DNA of 64,000 bases. It comes from Hericium rajendrae (taxonomy: Eukaryota > Basidiomycota > Agaricomycetes > Russulales > Hericiaceae). Below are positions 47,361 through 57,637 of the stretch, piece by piece. Numbering within the stretch: position 1 is the first letter of the stretch; every line of letters begins with the position of its first letter. The stretch is from NCBI GenBank assembly GCA_033439255.1, contig CM065881.1:2108001-2172000 (forward strand), in the 5' to 3' direction. The position numbers were made by a program, and so were the translations under genes. The notes beneath the pieces are model-generated. The model worked only from the letters and a program-made list of their open reading frames with translations. It ran no database searches and had not been told where the DNA came from.

Positions 47361-48480
47361 ATGCTTCGCCGTCCCACCATCCCGCGCCCACGTCCGCGCC
47401 TCACCGCCCGCACCCGCCCCACACGCACCCTCACCACCGCCGCCCACCCTATTGCGGGCGCCTCGCCACAATCGACCGTCAACGCCGCCGAAATCGCGCA
47501 CTTCTCGCGCCTCGCGTCGCTCTGGTGGGACGAGCGCGGCGAGTTCGCACTCCTGCACCGTATGAATCCCGCGCGCGTGCAGTTCGTGCGCGAGAAGCTG
47601 CTCGAGGTCGCGCGTGAGGAAGAAGGTGAGGGCGCCGATGACGTCGCGGTGCTCCGCGGGAAGGACGTGCTCGACGTCGGCTGCGGCGGCGGGATTCTGT
47701 CCGAGGTGCATTTTCCCTGCTCTCCTCCTTTCATACTAAAGCTAATATTTGGTGGTGATATGGCAGAGTCTAGCACGACTGGGCGGGCGCACGCTCGGCG
47801 TCGACGCGTCGGACGCGAATATCGGCATCGCGTCGCTGCACGCGTCCGCGGACCCACATCTTTCCACGCACACCCCGAGCGGCGGCACGCTCGCCTACCG
47901 GCACGCGTCCGCGGAGGCGCTCGTGCAGGAGCAGAAGCGCTTCGATGTCGTGTGCTCGATGGAGGTCGTCGAGCACGTCGATAACCCCGCCGCGTTCCTC
48001 GCGTCCTGCGCCGAGCTCGTCAAGGTGCGCCGTCCACCACCCACTGCGTCCTTTGTTAGGTGCTGATGCATGTGTGGTGTGCAGCCCGGCGGACACCTCT
48101 TCCTCTCGACCGTCGCGCGCACGCCGCTCGCCTACCTTCTTACCATCCTCGCAGCGGAGCACGTCCTGCGCCTCGTCGCGCCCGGCACACACACCTACTC
48201 CAAATTCATCAACCCGTCCGAGCTCGTCGACTTCTTCGCCAAGTACCCCCCATCCTCGCCCTCTTCATCCCCGTCCTCCTCCGCCCAGCCGGTCACGCGG
48301 CCGTGGATCTCGCGGACGTATGCACACGGGCTGCCCGCGCGCACAGAGGCGGAGGTCCGCGGGCTGATGTACGTCCCGCTTGGCGGGCGCTGGGCCCTGA
48401 TGCCGCGCGCGGCGACACCGTGGGCCGCGGAATGCAACTACCTGTTCTGGGTGCGCAAGCCCCGCGCGGGCGCATCGTAG
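47361..48480 (+). CDS. COQ3: Ubiquinone biosynthesis O-methyltransferase, mitochondrial
   Basis: Three exons: 47361-47705, 47767-48024 and 48085-48480, all in frame. The start MLRRPTIPRPRPRLTARTRP is an Arg-rich mitochondrial presequence. Then NAAEIAHFSRLASLWWDERG and FALLHRMNPARVQFVREKL precede the SAM-binding motif I LDVGCGGGILSE. LGGRTLGVDASDANIGIA follows, then FDVVCSMEVVEHVDNPAAFL and PGGHLFLSTVARTPLAYLLT, with AAEHVLRLVAPGTHTYSKFI near the C-terminus. These match Coq3, which performs both O-methylations of coenzyme Q synthesis on the matrix face of the inner membrane. A Ser-rich insertion (SSPSSSPSSSAQ) lies in the C-terminal third. The length of about 330 residues fits. It is transcribed away from the STAND gene; the two start codons are 348 bp apart. 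Confidence 0.95.
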
Positions 48481-49182
48481 GCAGTATCATGACATGTATG
48501 CCTTGCGGGGAGGCGGTCGGCCCTTCCGCCGCCGGGATGGATGAGAAGTTGTTTCAGGCTGTCTTCTTGATATCTGTGGTCGTGATCTGGAATCCATCCA
48601 GGTGCGTCGACAGGAATGGACAGGCGCTGTCTGTTTTTGGTGAAGGATAGTAAGTCTGGAATACTCGGAGATTGCGTCGCTGCGTTAGGCATACTTGCCA
48701 CACTTCTAAGTTATCTCAAGCTCAATCTTCAAAGTTCGGTACGTACACAAAACGACTCTTCTATATCAAGTCGAAAACCGAGGTCGGAGGCTGCACTCAA
48801 TCAGCGCCAATCCCGGTTGTCTGACGTATCCATCATCGGGATACGTACGTGAGCATGGCCTTCAAGAGAACGCATGTAACACGTGTGGATCCTCGGGGAG
48901 CGGCCATAACGTGGATCTCCTCACGAAGACGTCACGTCCAAACGGACACACCGGTGTTAGCTACGGTCACGTATGACCATCCTGACATTGCGATGCATGC
49001 ACGGCATGTAACTAAGCGTACACTATCCTACAAGTTCTGTGAGTGTCAACTAACCGGCCAAGTCTATGCGCTATATTGCAAAGGGCAACGGGGCAAATAA
49101 AGTATGCAGCATCCGTGCGAGATTCAGAGAAGTCGAAGGCGAAAGCGAAGGAAACGGCGGAAACGTGTGGCCGGACGTCCTG
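48481..49182. other. Convergent intergenic
   Basis: About 700 bp with COQ3 3' flank; no gene, repeat or RNA noticed. Confidence 0.4.
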
Positions 49183-50046
49183 TTAGGACATGAGACGCTC
49201 TCCCCAGACGAGGCGCTGCCGGTGCGCACGGTACGCGCCGAGGAGCATGATCCACGTAACCCACGCCGCGAGCGCGAAGCACACAAAGAAGAGAGCGCGC
49301 ATCGCCGCCTTCCACCGCAGCGACACCGGTGCATCCGCGGTGAAGATAATCGTGCGCCACCGCTCGTAGAAGTCCGTATTCAGCCACTCGAGGTCCGCGA
49401 CGAGCTCCTTCGCCTGCGCGCGGTGAGCGGGTACGGGAGGGAAGAGGGGAGGGGAGAACGTACTTTTGTGCGGCCGGAGTCGTAGACGGCGTGGATGTGC
49501 GCGGCTTTGCATTGAATATGGGGCAGCGTGCGCTCGAGGCGCGAGAGCATCTGCATCGACTCGTCGAGCTCCGCGGCGACGTGCGGGACGTACCCGCGCA
49601 GCGCGTCTTTGTCCGCGCGGCGGTGGTTGCGCTGCACACAGTAGAACGAGGACATGAGCATGAGCGCGCAAGGAATGAGAGGGAAGGGCGACGCACCTTG
49701 AGGCCATTATAGGCATCGCGCAGGAGGCCCTCGATCGCGCGGCAGTTACTCAGATCCTCGGAGAGCTTGTCCTGCGCACCGCATTGCGCAATGCCAAGTC
49801 GCGTGAGCCCCAGAAAGAATCACATGCAGACTAGCTCAGCTATGCGCACCTCAAGCTCTTTGATCTGCTGCTCGTACAGCTGTGCGCGGCGGAGCACCGC
49901 GTCGAACTCCATGCTGCTGCAACGCAGGTCAGTCGCGCGGCCGTCTGGCATAAGAGGAATACGCACACAAGGGCGGTGTCGGAGTGTACCGAGGCGCTTT
50001 CGGGCTTGGGCGAGCTGTGGATGGCGATGAAGCTCTGTGTGGACAT
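49183..50046 (-). CDS. Coiled-coil protein with a C-terminal membrane anchor, orphan
   Basis: The start MSTQSFIAIHSSPKPESASV is followed by exons reading MEFDAVLRRAQLYEQQIKEL, KLSEDLSNCRAIEGLLRDAY, GYVPHVAAELDESMQMLSRL and CKAAHIHAVYDSGRTK. Next come KELVADLEWLNTDFYERWRT, a hydrophobic helix MRALFFVCFALAAWVTWIML, and a short basic tail ending ERLMS with TAA 49183-49185. The heptad-rich middle and single C-terminal helix suggest a tail-anchored or single-pass protein of about 205 residues with a coiled-coil cytosolic part. I do not recognise the family. Introns of about 50-75 bp separate five or six exons. A TATA element lies 58 bp upstream of the ATG. Confidence 0.7.
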
Positions 50047-50103
50047 GGTTTGCGGATGGCGATAGTGGTGGTGGAAGCGAGCGGCGTGTGTGCACGGACC
50101 GTG

Positions 50104-50111
50104 TATATATA
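50104..50111 (-). promoter_or_regulatory. TATA box of the coiled-coil membrane protein gene
   Basis: TATATATA reads the same on both strands, 58 bp upstream of the minus-strand ATG at 50046. Confidence 0.55.
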
Positions 50112-50699
50112 GTCGCAGACTTAGGCGAGGCAAGCGAGCGTGAAGGGGGGAAGAAAGCAGAGACGGGAGAAAGGAGAAGGAGAGAAGAAGAAGTGGTCAG
50201 GAGAAGCCAAAGGCCATTATGTATCCCTTGCAGCCGAATCCGTTAAAGCTGAAAGTCCCTTCCCCTTTACGTCAGTCGCTGTAGGCAAAAGAGTCGATCC
50301 GAGGTATTTCCGAGGTCCACGGTTCCGTCTCCGGTACCGCCTCGAGCAGTCCCGGCCCACTCACCGCATGTCCGAACGACTACACGAACGCTGAAGTGCT
50401 TCGATACTTACCAACGAGCATGCAAAACGCAAACTGAAAATCTCTATAATGACGATGAATGTAAGATACAATTGCATGCAACTGAAATTCCAGATTTCCA
50501 TTCCTTCGAATCAAAGGACAAAGGCACAGAAAATCAAATCCACGAGTTGATATAAGTTGAAATTTCTATCTCCTGATCACCGCCTCGTGCCCGGCCGAGG
50601 CAGTAAACCGAAAGCCATTCCATACATATGCAGAAGGAACGCGTGCGGCACCCCGCCTCGCGGTGCATCAGAAGACGACGCGTGCCCCAGGGCGCGCTA
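50112..50699. other. Intergenic
   Basis: Promoter-proximal purine-rich DNA (50140-50200, GGAGAAGGAG-type) and the 3' flank of the O-methyltransferase gene. No gene seen. Confidence 0.4.
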
Positions 50700-52606
50700 T
50701 CAGATGGGCACGGCGATGAGATGCGGGTGCACAACTCCCAGCGGGTCCGTGCGCTTCATCTCCTGCAGCGCCCACCCGCACCCGCGCAACAGCCGCGCAA
50801 AGTGCGGCACCGTACGCTCCTGCCCGTTCTGCAGACTCAGCATCTGCAACCACACCACATCAGCTCTCTCACATCTGGATCGATAGGCAAGCGGCAGACG
50901 CACCAGCACGTCAAGCGAGTACGACAGCGTGGCCGCGCCACCCATGTTCGCGAGCAGCGGCGCGGGCACCGCGGGCATCTCGGAGCCGGGGACGACGTCC
51001 TTCGCGTCGTTCGGGCACGCGTACGAGAGCGCGTGGTCGACGACGAGCAGCCGCGTCTGCGGGCCGGCGGCGGCGCGCAGGTGCGAGAGCACGCGCGCGG
51101 CGTACAGGTCGGACCAGTCGTGCAGGATCTGGCGTAGGATGAACACGTCCGGCTGCTGCGCGGGCGCAGGCTGCGGCATGAACATGTCGTGCGCTGTTGG
51201 AGCGCAACTACATGAGCTTTGAGATGGCAAGGGATGAGGGCAGCGTACCGAGAAGCTGCACACGTCCCGATTCGAGCGCGGCGGGGAGCTTGGCTTTCCA
51301 GAACTGTAAGTCACGTCAGCGGGGTTTCGTGCGGTCGATAGGGGCGCATGCACCTTCTCGCCCTCGGCGACCGTGTTCGCGCGATCCTCGACAACGATGC
51401 GCATCTTCGGGAACGCAGTCGCGAGCACCATCGACACGGACCCGACGCCGCCCGCAACGTCCACGACGAGCGCATCCTCCTTGAGCGCCGCAAAGTCGAA
51501 CCCTTTCACACATACACACGTATCAGCCCGACGTCCACAACAGCCTGCGAGCCCACGCACCTTGCAGCATCGACCCCGGCGGCTGGTACTGGCTCGAGCC
51601 GTACATCGCCGCGCCGAGGCGCCGGAGGCGCGCTGCGTTCTGCGGGAGCTCCGCAAACGCGAAGGCGGAGAGATCCGTGTCGAAGGCGAGGTTGAGCGCG
51701 CACTCGTTCGGCTCCTGTGAGTGCCCGAATTTGGCGTCGCGCAGCGTCTCGGAGAGGAGCGACTCGCATTTGAAGGATTCGTCGGTGCTGTGCGGGGGTC
51801 GGTGGGTGAGGGGGGGTGTAAAGGGTGGGAGACGTACATGTGGCCGATGAGGGCGGAGAAGCCATGCGTGTTGTCGTGTTTTGCTGCTGGACTGAAGGCA
51901 GGTCAGTCGAGGTGCATATAGGAAGAGTAAATTGGATACGTACTCCTTGAGGATCTCCTCAACAGACTTGCCGGTATCGAGGAGGGAGGAAAGCAAGTTG
52001 TTCGCAAAGACGTCAGGTGCGACTTCCTTGAAGATGTGGTTTGTAGCCAGCAGGCGCAGGACGCGAGCTAGAAGTTTCACGTCAGTAAGCACCTGAGCTG
52101 AGGATAAGTATATGAGATCTACATACCCATTCTATCGGCATCAAGACCATTCCGCTTGACAATCTCGTCGACATGGGCACCCTGTCACCGAGTCAGCGGT
52201 CACATTAAACAGGCATCGAACAATGGACACCAACCTGCGGCCCCGACTCGCGCAAAATCTCCGCAACATGCGTATCATTCCCCGTCCCAAGACACGCCGT
52301 AACCGTGCACTACACACCCAACCATAAGCCTCAACACCGCCCACGCAACAAAACCAAGCGCACCTGCAGCGCCATCGTCATGAGGTTCGTCTGCGGCGCG
52401 CGCGCCGTCGCGACGAGCTGCGTCGCTGCGGCGACAAGCACGCCCACGGCCTCGAGCACGGGCAACTGATTGCGCGCCTGCTCCGCATGCGGGTCGAACG
52501 GCGCGTCGAGCGGTGGGAACGGCGTGCCCTTTGCATCGCAGAGCGCGTCGATGCAGTCGACGGCGCCGGCGATGAGGTCTGAGAGCTGCTTGAGCGTGGA
52601 GGGCAT
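50700..52606 (-). CDS. SAM-dependent O-methyltransferase (COMT-like, class II)
   Basis: The start is MPSTLKQLSDLIAGAVDCID. The N-terminal helical domain includes NQLPVLEAVGVLVAAATQLV, GAHVDEIVKRNGLDADRMAR and VLRLLATNHIFKEVAPDVFA, the winged-helix dimerisation part. The catalytic half carries ALVVDVAGGVGSVSMVLATA (SAM motif I), FPKMRIVVEDR, DVFILRQILHDWSDLYAARV with the HDW catalytic His region, LLVVDHAL and RLLRGCGWALQEMKRTDPLG. It ends at TGA 50700-50702. About eight introns. Such enzymes methylate hydroxyl groups of phenolics or polyketides in secondary metabolism. No synthase neighbours are present, so it is not evidently part of a cluster. The motif-I sequence DVAGGVGS is the common fungal form, so it should be active. 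Length about 450 residues. Confidence 0.88.
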
Positions 52607-52676
52607 GGCTGGGTGGTGAGGGTGGCGGAAGGAAGGAACGGGGGAATCCTGGGTTGGTTGGGGTTGCAGGATGCGG

Positions 52677-52683
52677 CTTTATA
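52677..52683 (-). promoter_or_regulatory. TATA box of the O-methyltransferase gene
   Basis: TATAAAG on the minus strand, 71 bp upstream of the ATG at 52606. Confidence 0.6.
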
Positions 52684-53224
52684 CTTTGACTCTAGAGGGT
52701 GGGAGGAATGGACGGTATACGGCGGGTGTCGCGGGGAAGCGAGCATGCTTGGGTCCGAGGAAGAGAGCGAGAATGGACTGCGACAGTCCGGGCAGTCTCG
52801 CTTGTACGGCTTCCCTGAGGATGCTGCTGGCAAGACTCTGCGATCGCGACGGGGCGACATGCGCGGCCTCGAATGACGAGTGGTGAATTGAGTCGCGCAC
52901 TTACCAAAGAAGAGCTGTCGGTCTTCAGCCGAAGAATGGTGAGCTGTAGGGTGGTGGTGAGAACCTGTGGCCGGCTCGGACGACGCTGCTTGAAACGTTA
53001 GCATTCAATTCCATGGTCTCCTTGCCGGGGCAGATTGCATGCATGGGAGATTCCCAGACACGTCAGTCATCCTGCCGGCAAAATAATGGTGAGCGGGAAT
53101 GACAATGCTAAGGCCGTGGTCAAAGAGATATCATGATGTATTGAAGCAATAGGCTCGGATCCACAGATTGGTACAAACGACATTTTGCGGAGGAGGAAGA
53201 TGAAGTTCAAGTTAGCGTTTCTTT
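52684..53224. other. Intergenic
   Basis: Upstream region of the O-methyltransferase gene up to the inverted repeat; nothing else recognised. Confidence 0.4.
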
Positions 53225-53697
53225 ATTGCGAGCGAAGCGAGCATATCTCGCCTAAGGACTGAAGCTCCCAAACAAACAAGGCCAAATTCTGCGCTGCAGT
53301 GGCGCTGGGCAAAATTGAGCTCAAGTCGTGTTCGTCGCGCTAAATGCACGTCAATTTCAGCAGATCTCAGCATGAAACTTCGCAAAGATGAAGCCGTATA
53401 TCCTCGGATCTACTGGTTCAAATTTCGGGTAGGGTTTATTACGAGAAGTGCAAGATTTGATGCAGGTAAACTCAAATTCTCCCCCTTGCGCGCGTATGCC
53501 ACCGCCTGTCACGAGGCCGCCACAAGCTATTGTTATTCAAGTTGTCAATGTCTTTGTCAAACCGCATCGCTGCATGCAATCCATTTGCTTACTGCACATC
53601 TTGGTGTCTCGCACTCTCATGTAGACAAAATTTCCAGACCTGTGGATACTGGCTCGACGTGCGTAGCGAGCATCCATCGCGACTGCGAATCCATATT
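53225..53697 (+). repeat. Left copy of a 473-bp inverted repeat
   Basis: Reads ATTGCGAGCGAAGCGAGCAT at its left end and GCGACTGCGAATCCATATT at its right end. By eye it matches the reverse complement of 55928-56400 base for base. The frame running through it on this strand is the same as the minus-strand frame of the other copy, so it is not evidence of a gene. Confidence 0.9.
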
Positions 53698-54340
53698 TTA
53701 AGCGCCCGTAATCGGTCACCATATTGAGATCGACCGCGCGTGTCGTCTGGTCAGCGTCTGGTCTCTCGAGTCTCTCGAACTGAAGGTCTTCTTGAAGACT
53801 CTCGTTCAATTTGTGCGCTAACAAATTTTCTTGAGCTGGGAACCGGTCTATCTGCGCGCAGGAGACTGTCACCTCTGCAGACATATGCGCCCATTTTACG
53901 ATGTGTATGGGCCGTCCATGCATTGTGGATATCACTCGCTATCCAGGGTGCTGCTGAAATAGGAGACTAACTCTCATGTCTGTAGTATTAGACGCCGTAT
54001 GGAAGACGTCGTGGCAAACATGATGGGCTGGTACCTTCAACTGCACCATACCAGGTCCTTGGTTGTCTGCCTCTTCCGCGACTAGTCCTTGTCGTCCACA
54101 ACCCACAAGTTCCGAGTCTTGTTTCTTTACAGCTGTGCACCACTCAGTAGCGCAACCGTTCTTGCGATCAAACGAAGGTGCGTCTTTCGTAATAACAACC
54201 AAACGACATGTCCTGACGGTTTTGCCCCATAGATCGCCCGATCATCCGGGATCCTGCCATCGTCTCTCAAAAGTGTGCGCTGCACTGCGTGCTAAGGTAC
54301 ATCTGCATTGTCCCGAACGTTCGATTTGAGAAGATCAAGC
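53698..54340. other. Intergenic between the repeat copy and the F-box gene
   Basis: 643 bp of F-box gene upstream DNA; no gene recognised. The codons before ATG 54341 (LRRSS) resemble those before the other F-box starts and may be leader-exon sequence. Confidence 0.4.
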
Positions 54341-56008
54341 ATGCAGAGTCATTCGACCCCGAGGTTTGTGCCTCTGCTCATCGCTGCTACGTATAGTCTT
54401 GACGTCTCTACGTACAGCCCACAGGAGTTTTGGTTAGGATGTATGCAGCCTAGAATCACCCGCATTCAGAATATGCGCTCCCTCGACAAATCCGGTGGTG
54501 TCGCGCGCGCTCATCGAATGATAGACGACGAATTCGCGGCCGTCCATGTGGCCATGCGCGCACTGCACACCGAACGCAATGCTTTGACCCCAGTCTGTCG
54601 CCTGCCCTCCGAAACCCTTGCCCGCATTTTCCTGTCTTGTGCCCAGATGTATGACTGGCAGCCGGAAATGGACCCTGACAATTGGCATTATCCGTCGCTC
54701 GGTTGGCTAAAGGTGACTCATGTATGCAAATATTGGCGCGAAACAGCCCTGCACTATCCTCAGCTGTGGACAGACATCCAGGGAAGCATCAGTACACGTT
54801 GGTTGGAGGTGATGCTTGCACGAGGGAAATCGGCCCCCCTCTCAATCGTTGCATACGAGGCTTCAGCCATGGCCGCCCTCCGCGATCAACATACCATCTC
54901 CCGCCTCCGCGACGTTCATATCCATACAAACGATCGTACCAGCTTAATGCCTACCTTGAAGTCAATGACGGCATCTCCTGCCAATATCCTGCAATCTCTT
55001 CATCTGACTCTAGACGACCATGACGGCTGCGATATCCGGTTTTCTGAACGCATATTCCGGGGCCACGCACCTATGCTTTGCTCCCTCGAATTGCGCAATA
55101 TATATATTCCCTGGTCGGCTCCGATTTTCTGCAAGTTAAAACATCTCAGCGCCACCGTCACATATGTTGCTGTATCTGTTGCAGTTGACCCGAGCAATAG
55201 TGAATCTTCTATGTCGTACGACTGCTTGCTGGATGCACTACGTGGAATGCCTGCCCTTGAGACATTATACCTCGTTAATCGTCTACCTTCCAAAGGCGGC
55301 GATGGCATTGTGGAATTACCACATCTGAAATCCTTATACTTGAAGGACAGAACAAACCGATGCTCCTACGTGGTCAAACACCTCGTAATTCCTTCCTCCT
55401 GCGAGTTAACCCTGTTTTGCACGGAAGATATTGAGGCGCAGTTCATCACCGAGGTCGCCTCTTTTTTCCATGCACATGTGAACAGAGAGCAGACCCCCCT
55501 GCAAGTGCTGGGGCTGAGCGTCAATGACGACCACTCGTGGTTCCGGTTCGCTTATACCACAAGCACTGACGTGGGAGACCAGTATACCCTTGTCCTCCCT
55601 CATCTGGACTGGGACGGAAACACATCAAGACCATGGGATACCATGGCCACCCTCTGTTACAGATTCCCTATGGGGAATATCCGCCATCTCAATATTATGA
55701 TGTCAACGGGATATGCATTTGATCAGGCAGAAAGTCTTGCTATGCAGTCACACGATGAGTTGCTGGGGATGCTTCGTAGAATGCCTGCCCTCGAGAGGCT
55801 AGAGATCATGGACTCAGCCTGTTGTCCGCCTTACAGACCCAGAAACTCCGTTGACAAGAGCATCGTAGATTTACCACGTCTCAAGTTTTTACTCGTAAAG
55901 GCCACGACAACCCGATGCCTCAATCTTAATATGGATTCGCAGTCGCGATGGATGCTCGCTACGCACGTCGAGCCAGTATCCACAGGTCTGGAAATTTTGT
56001 CTACATGA
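54341..56008 (+). CDS. Chimeric F-box protein gene
   Basis: The start MQSHSTPRFVPLLIAATYSL parallels the other two F-box genes. The F-box-like domain reads LPSETLARIFLSCAQMYDW and then WLKVTHVCKYWRETALHYPQ. The Leu-rich region includes MPALETLYLVNRLPS, RCSYVVKHLVIPSSCELTLF and FFHAHVNREQTPLQVLGLSV. Near 55740 the order breaks: after GNIRHLNIMMSTGYAF the protein jumps back to middle-region sequence (ELLGMLRRMPALERLEIMDS, SIVDLPRLKFLLVKATTTRC), duplicating the part already present upstream. This is what an unequal crossover between tandem paralogs would leave. At 55928 the frame enters the right copy of the 473-bp repeat and ends at TGA 56006-56008. If translated the product has about 555 residues with an intact F-box, but its C-terminal third is replaced. 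Function as an SCF adaptor is possible but uncertain. Confidence 0.75.
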   Translation: MQSHSTPRFVPLLIAATYSLDVSTYSPQEFWLGCMQPRITRIQNMRSLDKSGGVARAHRMIDDEFAAVHVAMRALHTERNALTPVCRLPSETLARIFLSCAQMYDWQPEMDPDNWHYPSLGWLKVTHVCKYWRETALHYPQLWTDIQGSISTRWLEVMLARGKSAPLSIVAYEASAMAALRDQHTISRLRDVHIHTNDRTSLMPTLKSMTASPANILQSLHLTLDDHDGCDIRFSERIFRGHAPMLCSLELRNIYIPWSAPIFCKLKHLSATVTYVAVSVAVDPSNSESSMSYDCLLDALRGMPALETLYLVNRLPSKGGDGIVELPHLKSLYLKDRTNRCSYVVKHLVIPSSCELTLFCTEDIEAQFITEVASFFHAHVNREQTPLQVLGLSVNDDHSWFRFAYTTSTDVGDQYTLVLPHLDWDGNTSRPWDTMATLCYRFPMGNIRHLNIMMSTGYAFDQAESLAMQSHDELLGMLRRMPALERLEIMDSACCPPYRPRNSVDKSIVDLPRLKFLLVKATTTRCLNLNMDSQSRWMLATHVEPVSTGLEILST

Positions 56009-56400
56009 GAGTGCGAGACACCAAGATGTGCAGTAAGCAAATGGATTGCATGCAGCGATGCGGTTTGACAAAGACATTGACAACTTGAATAACAATAGCT
56101 TGTGGCGGCCTCGTGACAGGCGGTGGCATACGCGCGCAAGGGGGAGAATTTGAGTTTACCTGCATCAAATCTTGCACTTCTCGTAATAAACCCTACCCGA
56201 AATTTGAACCAGTAGATCCGAGGATATACGGCTTCATCTTTGCGAAGTTTCATGCTGAGATCTGCTGAAATTGACGTGCATTTAGCGCGACGAACACGAC
56301 TTGAGCTCAATTTTGCCCAGCGCCACTGCAGCGCAGAATTTGGCCTTGTTTGTTTGGGAGCTTCAGTCCTTAGGCGAGATATGCTCGCTTCGCTCGCAAT
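55928..56400 (-). mobile_element. Right copy of the 473-bp repeat, inserted in an F-box gene
   Basis: Inverted relative to 53225-53697. It splits F-box coding sequence exactly between codons for RCLNL and IKCLRIPSSS, as alignment to paralogs (RCSYVVKHLVIPSS) shows with no lost residue. Flanks are CTT before and ATCAAG after. No clear target duplication or terminal inverted repeat is visible, so the class is unknown. Confidence 0.75.
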
Positions 56401-57175
56401 CAAGTGCCTCAGAATCCCTTCCTCCAGTGATATAAAATTACTTTGCTCCGAAGACGCAGAAGCACAGTCTAAGATCCCCGAAGTCATGTTCCTATTCCAC
56501 GCGCATGTGAATAGAGAGTGGCAGGCTCCCCTGAAATCACTGGTGCTGACAGTCGACCATTCAGACCTTGGCATACGCACTTGGCGAACAAGAGATGACG
56601 GCGAGACTAGAATTTTGTACCATCTTCAGCTTCCTCAAATAGAGACGGATCGGACCAGTACTACGCCCGATCTTCAAGTCCACCGGTTCAAGTATCCACA
56701 GCCATCACGAGACAATGTTGCCGCATTATGTCATGGGCTGCCGTTGGACGGGATACGCAATCTCAAACTCAAACTGTTCAATTTTGATCTCAGAAACTGG
56801 ACACCACAAGAATGGCTCGGTATCCTGGGACGGTACGGGGCAGTTGAGGACGTTCAGTTTGACGGGGACCTGTTAGTGGCACCAATATTCTGTAGGGCAT
56901 TAGCCATGCACATCGATAAGGAGGGCAACCTGTTTCTTCAGAACCTATGCCATCTCACCCTGAACCTCGATATCAACAGAGGAGACCCTGGTCAATCTTA
57001 TCAGGCAATCGTGAACCGGCTGGATGCACGCCAGAAGATAAAGAGGATTCAGACAATCAGCATCGTTGACAATTCAAACTTTCCGGAAAGGTTTATTACA
57101 GACTTAAAAGAAATTGGGCCAGAGGTTCAAGAGGTTGGGTGGCAGGACTGGCACCCGGAGTCGGAGTCGGACTAA
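56401..57175 (+). pseudogene. C-terminal remnant of an F-box gene
   Basis: It continues the F-box gene after the inserted repeat: CLRIPSSSDIKLLCSEDAEA, MFLFHAHVNREWQAPLKSLV, WTPQEWLGILGRYGAVEDVQ, LAMHIDKEGNLFLQNLCHLT and a natural end EVQEVGWQDWHPESESD with TAA 57173-57175. The reading frame is open into the repeat, starting near 56240, but no F-box lies in it. The codons are undamaged, so the break is recent or the part is still used. A GT-AG intron inside the repeat (for example GTATCC near 55975 to GCCCAG near 56314) would join both sides in frame, which is speculative. Confidence 0.75.
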
Positions 57176-57637
57176 TGGTGCAAGCCAGGCGAGGCGTGGC
57201 CAACGGTTCCCACATTCCCGCGACAACGAGGGGCATCGAAGCGGTTGAAGGGGTGAGATCAGGTGGAATAGGTTGAACAGACTGAAGAATTGAGGGATCT
57301 GAGCGGGTGAGAGCGACTGCAAGCTAGACATTCGTCCGACCGGAACCAGATCCAGCTACAGCCTCCATACCTCAGGGAGGTATGATGTCCAGGACGCTGA
57401 AATGACGGATCAATAAACTGTAATACTATGCCCCGTCTCCCATAGCTGAGAGCAAATTCTGAAATTGCGGTATCATACCAATAATTAATTTCTGTTTCAG
57501 TGAGTTATGGAACTAAGCAATACGACGACAACGACAACCAAGTATGCATGCGATCTAAACACCTCTTACATACACATATCACCAGGCCCAGCCTCCGATC
57601 CCACCATCGACATGCCCGAGTTCCCGCCGGACCCAGC
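57176..57637. other. Intergenic, convergent 3' flanks
   Basis: 462 bp; a short palindrome CCTCAGGGAGG near 57370 is the only feature. No gene seen. Confidence 0.4.

Noticed and set aside
53315-53701. Open frame of 128 codons in the left 473-bp repeat, identical to a frame in the other copy
   Set aside because: Both are the same repeated DNA; no domain, no splice pattern, and on the right copy it runs against the F-box gene.
53225-56400. One 3.2-kb transposon with 473-bp terminal inverted repeats
   Set aside because: The F-box sequence inside the right arm continues directly outside it, while the DNA left of the left arm is unrelated. The arms are better read as two separate copies.
55918-56412. 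TGCCTCA on both sides of the right 473-bp copy as a target-site duplication
   Set aside because: Paralog alignment needs all codons between the two TGCCTCA motifs (RCLNL and IKCLR), so both belong to the original gene.
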